From Eopsaltria australis (taxonomy: Eukaryota > Chordata > Aves > Passeriformes > Petroicidae): 64,000 bases of DNA. The translations under genes and the position numbers were made by a program. Where the stretch lies: the NCBI GenBank assembly GCA_034509425.1, contig JAVTVJ010000033.1, positions 4,399,001 through 4,463,000 of the forward strand. The letters are read 5' to 3'. Each line of letters begins with the position of its first letter. The stretch's first letter is position 1. This document shows positions 23,798 to 34,400 of this stretch, piece by piece. The notes beneath the pieces are model-generated. The model saw only the letters and a program-made list of their open reading frames with translations. It did not search any database and was not told the DNA's origin.

Positions 23798-26700
23798 TAC
23801 GTGAGAAAACAACAATTTGAAACCCAAAGAACCGGAAATGAAATTTTAGTCTGAGAAGGGACAGGACTAAATCCTCTTACAGGCAGCTGATCTCACTGGT
23901 CAGTTTCTCAGGTTTTAAAGAACACTTGCACATTTCACTTGCACAAATGATTCTAGTTTTCTACGGTTTGGGGTTTTTTTTGTTTGCATTATGTCCTTTT
24001 AAACTAGTCATTATATTTAAAATATATCAAGAGTTAAAACAGTAATAGGAAGTGTAGCAACCGCCAAAATCCAGAACAATTTAAAATTATGCATCAATTA
24101 AGGAAAACCACCTGCTTTTATACCTGCAAAACTGGCACTTGATTAGATATGTTCTGCTTTGCTAAGGTGGATACACTTTTTTTTCCCCAATAAAATAGTC
24201 TATATATTATATGAGAGAATCAAGAATAGAGTTTGAATTAAGGGCCTGAAGAGAACAATTTATAGTGAATTGAGGCAAATGGCACAGAGGCTTACAGACG
24301 GTGCATATTGTTGACAGTGCTCATCTCAAAACAACATCCCACAATAACCAGAGGTTATATTACAGTCAAAGCAGGAAATATGGAAACTGGTAAGAAATAT
24401 GACACAGAAGATTTCACTGCTCAGAGGCTGCAAGCTGAGAACTTCTTATGGTTAGAGACATTATAGACAATTTGACCTTGCCTCTAGGTCCCAAAATTTT
24501 CCTGTGTCACATATGCCATTCTTTACTCTTAACAAACAGCTTCAGTAGTGCTCACTGTTCAGCTGCTGTGCCTTTTTGCATTACATTTTTCTTAAAATAT
24601 GTGATTATACAGCACTTGCTGATAAACAAGCTGAGCTTTCTATTCACAGATTACTCTTTCTTACTGCAACAGTTTATCATTAAATCCTAAAGATTTCACA
24701 GTTTTTAATTTAGCTGAAAAAACACCAATGCAAAACTAAGTTTTGAAAGGCAATGTTTTAGTAAATAACTCTTTATACCAGGACAACAGGTACTAATTAA
24801 TACAATTTTTCACTAAAAAAATTTTACTTTTTCAGGGGAGGGGTTTCTCCTTTTTCATAAACCTTGAAAGTAGAGAAATTACTTGCTGGAATTCAAGTAA
24901 AATCTGTATACATCTAGTCCACTGAATAAGACCAGATTTCTGAGGATATTTAGGCACCCAGGTTCTGTGAGAACAGTGGGCATTAAATGCCTAAGCATAT
25001 TTATAAGTCTCCTTCAAAATTAAACATAAGAATCAAGGACTAAACTTAAAAGATATGAAAGATAGTCACTGGAACATCTGTTGGATCTCAAAGGTATAAT
25101 TGTGACACATGCCACATGTCACCTTCAGTGACTATGTCCCACCAGCATTGAAAATTAAGAGAACTGGAAGGTATCCATATGTCAACCAGAAGACAACAGA
25201 GTCTTGGGCAATAATAAACACATACTCTGATTTTATCCACTTAGAGGAACAGTTTTTACACTATTTATATGAGATGATAAGCTGTATTTCATTGTTTGTA
25301 ACTTATTTAGTATTGTTAATGAGACATTACATTACCAAGTCCTCCAAGAATATGTATTTGTAAATACGCAAAATACTAGTGCCTGAATTGGGATAATTCT
25401 TAAAAAAACCTTCAAGAAGAAAAAAATAGGTTCATCTATACTTCAACAACTTCCAGACTATTTTCAAAGTTAACAGTTTCTTTGTAAGTTGAAACTACTA
25501 AGGAAGCAGGGAGAGCTGTGCTTTATATGCCAAGTGACTCTGGGAGTGCAATACAAGTGACTATGGCACAGACACCTGTAGAAAAAGGGTCAACAGAAGG
25601 ACTAAATGTCACCAATTCCAAAGACAGAAAGAACATTTTAAAACCCTCTATCCAGACACACAAGCTAGATATTTTCTCATGAAAATTAGAACTAAATATA
25701 TGGAGAAAAAAAAATCTGATTTACCTTAAGAAAGTAGTAAAAACAACTTTTCTCCTACTTCCTTTGAATGAAACATTCCAGCGCTGTGCGAATATACCTC
25801 AAAGGTATGTACAGCTTTTTCAACCTCTCAATACTGAATTTAGCACTGTTGGCAGGGATTAGACTCTTTGTTATCAAGTATTTTCTTTTTGGAAGCATAT
25901 ATGATACAATCTTTTCTGAGACAGCCTTTAGACAGAGGTAGCTGACTTTCTTAAGCCTCAATCATTAATTTTGTTCACCAGCTCTGAATTACAGTGTTTC
26001 TGATACTTCAAGGACAACACTTTTTTTTTTCCAAACTATTCAGTATATAATATATTTTTATGGTGGAATGGACATTTCCACAAGAAAATTTTGTATTCTA
26101 CATAAAGAATTGGTATGCTGTATATTCATATCTGAAAAAATTCAGACCATTAATATGACCATTTTTCAGGGCTATCGTCTAAAGATTGTCACCTAAAACC
26201 TACTTTAGATCCCTAATGTGAAAAACTGATCAAAACTTCATTGAAGTCAGTTCAAACAATACAGTCAGCTTCACTAGGGTTTAATTTGCTCTTTTTATAA
26301 TTTGCTCCAAATCAATAAACTAGGAGTGTGCAATGTCTTCTAAATACATGCAATTCTGGATCTACCTTGATTCAGCAGCAGTATATACATACACAAATAT
26401 GTAAGTATTTCAGAGATATTAAAGGTAGGAGTGACAACCAATTTCACAAGGCTATTATAATTGTCATTATCATGTATAATAAATTTAAATAAAGGTTCTG
26501 TAGGAAAGGGAAAACAAAATTGCATAGCTGGTGAGTTACCATTTTAATAGCTTCATAGCATCCTTGTATATGATTTTAAAGAATCTATATTATTTGTCTT
26601 ACTACAATGTATGTGGGATTACAAAGAAAACAAAAAAATATATTATATATAAATGTCAAGTTTTTCCTTAAAGAGCAGCATATATTTGATATTTTCCTCT

Positions 26701-27749
26701 ACCAATAAGCTCCCTTGTAAGAAACATCTATTATTAATGACTTTTTCTTAATATTCCCATTAATTGATATGTTTAAACAATTATTACCCTAGTTAGGAAA
26801 CCTGTAGTGTGGGGTGATGTCTTTTTATTAATTTTTTATTACAGTTCAATTTTGAAGTGCATGACTGTTTTGGTTCATTCAATCTGTGCAGTGATACTAT
26901 TTTCAGTAACTTCAGGCATTCCTTTATTCATGTTCCCCCTGGACATAGCAGTTATCAAGTCCTGCTTATTTTGATGCAGCTAATAAGAACTGATTTGATG
27001 ATAGCATAGTTTATTGTGTTCCAGGTGAAACTAAGTCATTCGTTGGACAGTTTGTGATGAGTAAAAGCAACACCTCAACAATACCATCTGGATTCTCATA
27101 ATTAAATATAACCTTCAAACAATTTAATTTTTTCAATATAAAATTGTCCTGCAATTCTTAGGTAGGTATCTTACAATGCTGAATTAATACCTTGTTCTAT
27201 ATTTTTGTACCTATTTCTTAATATTAAAATTCTTGCATCTCAGTATTCCCTGATCTTAACCTTCTCATTACAACTATTTTTGAGATTTCAGCCTAAACTT
27301 AACCACTTTGTTTTAAAAATCAAGTAAACCAAAAGCTTTCCCAGAGAGACTGCAGGGTGGCGGAAGAGAAAACAAAATGTTAGAAATGTGAGAACAAAAA
27401 TAGTATTAACACTGATAAAATTCCACCATACATTTTTTTATAATCATTTGAGAACAGAGTGGAGGAGGCTAAAGATCCATGCTATTCATACCTGTGTCTA
27501 AAGATAGATTATAAATTCCAGTTTAAAATCTGAAGGACAGCTCTTCCTCAGACTACAACAATTGGCAGATCAGCAAACTCATGAGCCAGATAAGTTGTCA
27601 TTGGAATTTTCTATGGCTGTCTGTTTCCTTTCTTAAACCACTGTAAACTTTCACCATACTCAATATTCTGCAACAAAGAACCATGAAGTTTAGATATATC
27701 TTATGTGAAAAAAATACCCGTTTTTGGTTGATTTTTAGTTTGCTTACTT
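23798..27749. other. Unique AT-rich non-coding DNA
   Basis: No gene or identifiable repeat was seen in almost 4 kb. Open frames of up to 84 codons show no recognised motif. Confidence 0.55.
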
Positions 27750-27910
27750 AGTAATTTCCAGTATGGAATATGTTCAAAAACATTGGCCATCTTTGCTGTC
27801 CTCTACAAATTGTTTCCTGTTCTACTTCAGACTTTTCAAGATATTGACCAGAACTGCACACAATATTCAAGATGCAAGCCAAAGAGGGACCTGTGGAATG
27901 ATATGGTTTA
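27750..27910 (-). mobile_element. CR1 LINE fragment, 3' ORF2 region (minus strand)
   Basis: Read on the minus strand, this contains ATATTGTGTGCAGTTCTGG followed by CTTGAAAAGTCTGAAG and then a segment resembling the CR1 stretch that encodes the CR1 ORF2 motif LEYCVQFW...LLERVQRRATKM. The match covers about 160 bases with frame breaks, so it is an old 5'- and 3'-truncated piece. A minus-strand open frame of 86 codons (27748-28008) overlaps it partly out of the CR1 frame and is not a gene. Confidence 0.6.
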
Positions 27911-28295
27911 GTGGTTTCTGTTTGTGTTCTTGTGATTTGAAGGGCAGGAATTGGTGGTGTCCTTTTTCTTGTCTTTTGGTTTTTTTCCCCCCACAGATCT
28001 CTAGTCACTTCAGATAAGCTAGTTTCATGAATTATCTAAAACAGTGCAAGCACAACATACTTATAGTCATTCAAGATCCAAGACTGTCAAACCTGAAATA
28101 AAGATTTTTTCCTGTATTCATGTTTGCATTTAACTACAGGAATTCCATTGCTTTGTCACTCAGCCTTGTACAGTTTTCCACCATCAACTCTCCTCTTTAT
28201 TGCACTGATATGTACAGCAGCATTGCATCTAGCACAGATTCTTGAAGCACTCTAACAGAGTCAGGCTCTGAGATAAAAATAAATAATTATGTTTT
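27911..28295. other. Unassigned sequence after the CR1 fragment
   Basis: Nothing identifiable was seen. It may include further decayed CR1 sequence, but no convincing motif remains. Confidence 0.4.
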
Positions 28296-28420
28296 GCCTT
28301 GCCTTGCCTTGCCTTGGATAGAACTGCATTTCTTTCCCTTATTCCTCCTTCATTTGCCTTCCTTTTCCTCCCTGTCACTCCTTTCTCTCTTCCCGTTCTC
28401 CTTCCCTTTTTCTTTTTCCA
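28296..28420 (+). repeat. (GCCTT)4 microsatellite and polypyrimidine tract
   Basis: Four perfect GCCTT units occupy 28296-28315. After a short interruption, a nearly uninterrupted C/T-rich stretch runs from about 28330 to 28420, with runs such as TTTCTCTCTTCCC. Long polypyrimidine strands can adopt triplex (H-DNA) structure, although the mirror symmetry that favours this is not obvious here. The minus-strand frame across it (28229-28582) is a lysine- and arginine-rich artefact of the tract. Confidence 0.75.
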
Positions 28421-29609
28421 TTCAAGAACCCATCTGTCCTTAAGACCTAAGATGTTGCTTAACTTCTTCAAGGACTTTTGGAAAGGATTTCTATTTAATC
28501 TCTGAATGGAACCAACCCAGATCATCTTGCCTCCATGATTTTCACAAAGAATTCCATAACCATTGTAAATCATTATTTCCACATAGAAAAATTATGGTTA
28601 TTTTTCCTGAATATATTGTATTTATCCAGACATCGATTGAGTTTATCCTTTATTACATTTACTACTAATTGATTGAGTATAGCTGTACACAGGTTTGTAT
28701 TTTTCCAGATCTCTCTAGGAACAAATTTTTTAACAGTCATTGTATTATCTAACTTTCTGGTGTGGGAAACAGCTCCCTTTAAGCAAGAGGTTATAAACTG
28801 CATGTAGTGGTTGGGCTCTTTCTTTCCTGAGCTCCTTTTCTTCCTTTTCTTGCAGAGCATATCTGGAGGGATAGAAGAGAATCTTCAATCTCAAGGAACT
28901 TCTGATTATTTTACTCTATTTGTTCTTTCAGTTTATGATCTTCAAAGATGACTATCCCATTGCTGAGCTGATGAACACTTAGTAGCATAGAAAGCAGAGT
29001 ACGAATTTTGAATTGTTGGCCATTATGGACCATTAAAAATGTTAGGCCATGAAAATTAAGTAGTTGAATTATTCAGTTACCTGCATTCTAGATAACAACA
29101 TGGAAACAAAAACAAACAAAAGAAAACAAAACAAATCAGAAACCACAAACTCTCTGTTCTTTCTTATAACCCACTATCATCTCAAATGTGGAAAAAACAA
29201 GAACTAAGGAAAATTGATGTCTGAATGGCAACTTCTCTTCCTGACATAGAGGTGTAAATGTCTATATTCAGAAAAGTGAAATAATTAAATAACTTAGATT
29301 GTATTTTTCAAAATTTACCTGTTGTGATTATGAAAATGGGAACTATTTTTGCATTGGCAATATCATTGGCTTCCTTCCCTCATTCTGAAACCTGCCAAGT
29401 ATAAGATATGTAGGAAGGAACAGCTTTTTTTGCAGAAATAGGTTGTTAACATTTACTTAAACATTTCATGTAGTTAATGTACTATACCACGGTGAAATTT
29501 TAATACTTAAAAGAGTTATAAAGAACGAAAATACATTTTCAAATAGCAACAAGTAGTTTGTACAGGATATAAAGACACCAATGAATCAAAATGTTTCCAA
29601 GTTGAAATT
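28421..29609. other. Unique AT-rich non-coding DNA
   Basis: No gene or identifiable transposable element was seen. An A-rich AACAAAACAA-type patch lies near 29105-29137. Confidence 0.55.
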
Positions 29610-29800
29610 GCTGTTTCAAGGTCACTGCCCTTGGGGACGTATTTATTCCTTTTTGGTCTTCAGCAAAGATTATGATGCTATCTCTCACAGTATCGTTCTG
29701 GACAAAATGTCCAGTGCACAGCTAATAACCGTGCTATGCAGTGGGTGAGCAACTGGCTCACAGGTTAGGCACAAAGACTTATAGTGAATGGGGTGCCATT
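29610..29800 (+). mobile_element. CR1 LINE fragment, reverse-transcriptase region (piece 1 of 3)
   Basis: Translation gives VFSKDYDAISHSIVLDKM, which resembles CR1 RT motif A and its downstream helix (consensus DFSKAFDTVSHxILLxKL). It is followed by GTGAGCAACTGGCTCACAGG and TAGTGAATGGGG, matching the CR1 WVxNWLxG...VNG segment. Stops interrupt the frame. CR1 is the dominant LINE of birds, and this is an inactive, 5'-truncated old copy. The coding match stops at about 29800 and resumes at 30366, so this piece is separated from the next by an insertion. Confidence 0.75.
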
Positions 29801-30365
29801 ATCACTGAAACTGCAGGAAAAACGAAAACTGTACAAAATATTTGTTAGTGCTATAGAATTAAGACATTACAGGATGTTGTTCTGGCCTGGATGTGCAACA
29901 GAAATCATTTCACATTGCACAGATTGTGCCGAGAAAATCTTTCCACCACACATGGCTTTTACTAGGTTTTTCACATACTTACACAGTCAAAACCCAGAGA
30001 AATAAATTTTTTCAGTGTTCCTTGGTTCCAAGTTACAGAGTTTTTAGTATCTGGTTTCCTGTTGGTAATTAATCCCTTCACCTTCGATGGTTCTCATTCT
30101 TCTGTTCTCATAGCTATCTTTTCCCAGACCAGGAGTCTCTGACCATGCCAGGGCTGATGTCTAGAGTTGATGTGCTTTAATGGCCATTATCTTTTGTCTA
30201 TCTTCTGTGTTACCCCTAGTTGAGACGTTAAACTCATCAGGGCTCGAAAGATGAAGCAGTTCTTTGAAAAGAAACTTCAGTTCCTTCCCCCCAGGGCAAA
30301 GGTGAACAAAACTCCTGACTAAAGTTATATAGAAAAATTTAAACTTGGTGTCATTTCCAACAACA
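29801..30365. other. Insertion 1 inside the CR1 copy, unidentified
   Basis: About 565 bases separate two CR1 pieces that are almost adjacent in the CR1 consensus. Similar bases flank it (GGTGCCAT at the left junction, GGTGTCAT at the right), hinting at a target-site duplication that has mutated. I see no LTR ends, poly-A tail or tRNA-like head, so the inserted element is not identified. Confidence 0.45.
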
Positions 30366-30435
30366 TCAGACTGGCGACCTGTCAGTAGTGGGATTCCTCA
30401 GGGCTCCACCTCAGGACCTGTTCTCTTCTGCATGA
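30366..30435 (+). mobile_element. CR1 LINE fragment, RT motif B region (piece 2 of 3)
   Basis: Translation gives VSSGIPQGSTSGPVLF, a close match to the CR1 RT signature VTSGVPQGSVLGPVLF. The nucleotide match includes GGGATTCCTCAGGGCTCCA. The CR1 match stops after TTCTCTTCTGCATGA. Confidence 0.8.
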
Positions 30436-30516
30436 GACTGAAATGACTAACGGCTTAAACATTGCTTAAATCATTGGATTTTGCCCACTGTAGCAAACTG
30501 CAAAGAAATAGCTGTC

Positions 30517-30532
30517 TATCTGCAAACACCAA
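30517..30532 (+). repeat. 16-bp direct repeat, left copy
   Basis: TATCTGCAAACACCAA, identical to 31210-31225. See insertion 2. Confidence 0.9.
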
Positions 30533-31209
30533 AGCCCGCTCCTCCCCAGTGTGTCCCCTAACAGGAACTTGGACTTTGAGAGGAACTTGAGATAAAAGGG
30601 ATACTATAGTCCAATCATCCCAGGTCTGGGGCATTCACAAGCGCTACTGGAAGAGTGACCAGAATGTTAATGGTTCAAGCAGTCAGAGGCTATAGATGGG
30701 TGTTGAATAAGACAAAGAGGCAAATCCTATAAGGCAAGTACTGTCTCTTTGTCTTTAGTGAAGTGAATTCAGCTGTGATAATTCCATTTTGTGAGTGGGG
30801 GGTGGAGGGAAATATTGGGACATTCACACAAAGCCTGAAACTATCTTGGCTGCTGAGCCATGATGGACCATGACTGACCCAACTGTGTTTATGTAAGAGG
30901 AAGCTGTATCATTTTAGAAGGTCTCAAAGACTCACCCAGTCTGCAACCACAACTTCAATAAGACTGGACCAACAGACATCAAAATTGCAACAACCAAATC
31001 TTGTCACAAGACCTTCTTATCCGTTCTCTTTCTTTCCCTTATACATTTTCTTAAGTTATACTTTTAAGTTTTCATATTACTAGATATAATAACTAAAATG
31101 TCTGCAAACCTTTGTACATCTATATTACTCTAGATAATAACAAGAAAAATGGCTGCACACCTATTCTCCTTTGCAGCCAACTTGTTCTAAAATAAACCCT
31201 ACATTTGTA

Positions 31210-31225
31210 TATCTGCAAACACCAA
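31210..31225 (+). repeat. 16-bp direct repeat, right copy
   Basis: TATCTGCAAACACCAA, identical to 30517-30532, preceded by CATTTG and an upstream AATAAA. Confidence 0.9.
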
Positions 31226-31312
31226 TCATACACTGTTGTTGCACTCTAATCCACCTCAAGAGATCTACTAATAAGAATCTGGGTTACTGTCATCTCATGG
31301 TGTTGGGTTGTA

Positions 31313-31420
31313 ACATCTTTAGCATGGTAATTAATCAGTTGGATGCAGAACTTGAAGGAACAAAGTAAGTTTGCCAATAGCACTAAATTGGGATGAGCTG
31401 TTGACTCCCTCAATGGCAGG
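31313..31420 (+). mobile_element. CR1 LINE fragment, downstream RT region (piece 3 of 3)
   Basis: AACATCTTTAGCATGGTAAT then AGTAAGTTTGCCAATAGCAC and AAATTGGGATGAGCTGTTGA follow the CR1 order encoding NIFINDLD...KFADDTKLG. This continues the element broken at 30435. The catalytic FADDT motif is damaged (FANST-like). The match fades after about 31420, so the 3' end of this copy is missing or too diverged. Confidence 0.65.
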
Positions 31421-34400
31421 TATTCTGACCAAATTACAGTCATCTGTTCTATTTTGAAATTCAGTTTGACTAGAACAATGAAACATATATTGACATATTA
31501 TCCAGTCTACACAAAGCATCTTGAATTAAATATGACCTCCAGAGTATGAAGAAACGTCATCTGTGCAATCTGCAGGTGTATTGTAAGATTTGAAAAGCTA
31601 CAGATGTGGTATATATTCATTTATTTACTTTCAGTATTTTCCAGCTAGATTAATATAGTGAAGCCTCACAAATTCTTCCAGTTCCCACACTGTGAATGTA
31701 TTTACAACTTCCCATAACAACACTTCTTTGAAGTATTAAGGACCCTAAAGAAAATAAGCAAAACCTTCAAAAATACAAATTGGCAGCTTTCCCAATCTTG
31801 CTTTGCCATACATTTAAGTGGAGGTAGGGAGGGGAAAGGACAGTAAAGTTTACAGATGAACTTCACTGCTACTTCTCTTAAACAAAAGCCTTTATCATTT
31901 TTGTAGGCAGCACTTTGGACTGATGAGAAATTGTTCCTTGCTGCTGCTCCATGGTGTGGTTCCTGCATCTTCTCTGCTACACTGATCACAACAGGTAATA
32001 TTGTGCTTTGCTCTTTGAAATAAGGAAATGTGATAAAGGAATGCTGGAAACAGAAGACGTCCATATGGGGGGTTGTGTAAAAACAGAACAAGATTGGGGT
32101 TCTAGTTCAAGAAAGTGATATTATGCAAAAATGTCAAAGTAGATAGCAAGTGTCCTTGCAGAAGAGATTGGATCGTGTAGCGTCATAATGAAGATAAAAT
32201 TGCATAATGAAAATGGGGAGTTGAAAGGACGTCCTTGTTAAGGGGGAGAACATTATACAAGTTTACATTACATTATCCTACTTTGTAGTCTTTTAACTTT
32301 TTGCCTATGCTTTTTTTGCCTTGAAACAACATGGTTTCATATTTATGGTCTCAGTAGCACTCCATGCACATGCTGAGAAACTTGTTTTGAAGCTATTGTG
32401 CCTGTGCACCTCTTTCCTACCTGTTGGAAGTAAGCATGTGGGTTCCATATTCAGTCAATGCAGTGGTTCATGGGGCTTGAAGTCCATAATTTTCCAAACT
32501 CACAAGCCCAGCAATAATAAATGAACTGGAAGAAAGGAATACCTTTAGTGTTAAATAGCTCAAGCCTGACTCACCTAGAAAGATTACATACATTTTGTTA
32601 TTTTGCCATGTGAAAAACTAATAATACTCTGACCTGAAACTGGAAGTTTGCCTTGGGTTTGACACTGCAAGAGATCTAGTAAAGAGCTTGCAGAGTGAGG
32701 AGAAGAAAAGGATACAGAATAGCAGAAATTCCCCTTGTCAATCCCTACACAGCCACAGTACCGTCATTCCCCCTCCCCTGACAAGAGTCCAGCCCCTCAC
32801 TTTCAGTCAAGCACATGAAGACTGAGATGTACTTAGCTGAGAAAAAAGGAGGAGAACAAGAAACTTTGAACAATGCCTCACATACTAGCAACTGATTGTT
32901 TTCTAAGACCCAGCTGATGTTTTCTTCTTGCTCAGGATCATGTCAAAGTGTCCCAGTCTGCTAAGTCTGAGGAGAAAAGAGCTCTACAATATTATTAGTA
33001 AATACACAAGATCTGAGATATGTTATTTTTGATATCCATCCAGGCCCACAGGACAAAAATTATTCTGAGGGAAACAAAAGGTCCATCCCAGAAAGCTTGA
33101 CACTGCATGTGGGCTACCGCTACACTGACATACTCAGTTTCTGATTTCCAGATGAGAAAAAGGCCTCAAGTAATTATTATGCAAAACATAACCCACATCT
33201 TTGTGATACAACAGGAATCTGCCGTGGCACTCTGTATTGCCAGGGGTTATTTGTGGTTTTATCCTAATTCAGTATTCAGCTAAAAGTATGATAAGAGACA
33301 AATTCTATCTCTTTTTATCTAACTATAGCCTCCAATATATTATCTGAAAGTTCTGCCAGTCTTAAGATTACATATAATAGTAGAATTTATAGAAAGTAAT
33401 TTTCAACAATACTTTAAGTTTTTTATAAGAGACAGGTAATTTGCTCTTTAAATATTTATGAATGTCATACACTACAAGGAGCTAAAAATCATTCTGCAAT
33501 GTTTTTTCTGTCATCCTGTACAACATGTAGCTTAAATAAAAAAGCAAGTTTCCTGAGTTTAAGGAAATTATTCTTAGCCAGGATAAAAAATAAATGCTTT
33601 TCTACCTTTTGTAGCAGGAAATATGGGGGAAAATATATAGAAAAAAAAAGAATATGGTAATATTTTCAAAATTTTGGTGATCCTTAATAGAATATAATTT
33701 TTCACAGTATGAAATAATCTTAAGTCAGTATATAAAGGTTTTTATGATCTACTTTTATGATCAGAGCCTAACTCTAAAGGTATATTCCATTTGCACACTG
33801 TAAACCTTCTTTTTGTCAGGAAATTTTGATAAATAAGCTAGAAAATATCTTATTCTCTCATGTTTTAGGAAGCAGGTCTAAGCAGAGATCTTACCCAAAC
33901 AAAGTATTCCACAGAAGACATTTTGTTTTACTTATCTGCTGACAAAGACAAAGAACTTTGGAAGGAATAAAGGGAATATCAGTTGGCAATTTCTGTTTTG
34001 CATTGGAATGGCTGTACCTGTGTTCAGAATTTGTTCGGCGACTGCAGAGTGCCATGGAAAAATTTTCCATGTGCATAATGAGAAAATGGAATGAGAAGGA
34101 ACAGAACTGATAGTTAAAGAGTTTGATCTTGCAAAACTCCTTTCTGCATAGTATTTAATTACCCTTATCTTCTAACAAGGGCATAGCCAAAAGCTGGCTA
34201 ATATTTGTGTAGCTGGCTGGTTAATAATTAAAAAAAAATAAAATCACCTTTTTAAAAGTTACATATAATTATATCAATGCTTGTGTTCCTGACCATATAT
34301 TTGAGATATATATGAAAGAATCTTGGTCATTGCCAAACATGAAATAACTGACCTTGACCTAAAATTCTCCTTGCTTCTTCTTTTTTTTTGTTTCAATAGC

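Larger units (their letters stand above)
30436..31312. other. Insertion 2 inside the CR1 copy, with 16-bp direct repeats
   Basis: About 877 bases interrupt the CR1 between the motif B piece and the piece that resumes at 31313. Within it, the 16-mer TATCTGCAAACACCAA occurs at 30517-30532 and 31210-31225, bracketing 677 bases. An AATAAA lies near 31191, just before the second copy. A possible internal imperfect repeat is seen around 31077-31175 (ATTACTAGATATAATAAC against ATTACTCTAGATAATAAC). Long direct repeats suit a LINE-type retroposed sequence, but no poly-A tail is present. The family is not identified. Confidence 0.45.

Noticed and set aside
31702..32091. 129-codon minus-strand frame as a gene
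   Set aside because: No recognisable motif or signal peptide; a frame of this length can arise by chance in 64 kb read in six frames.
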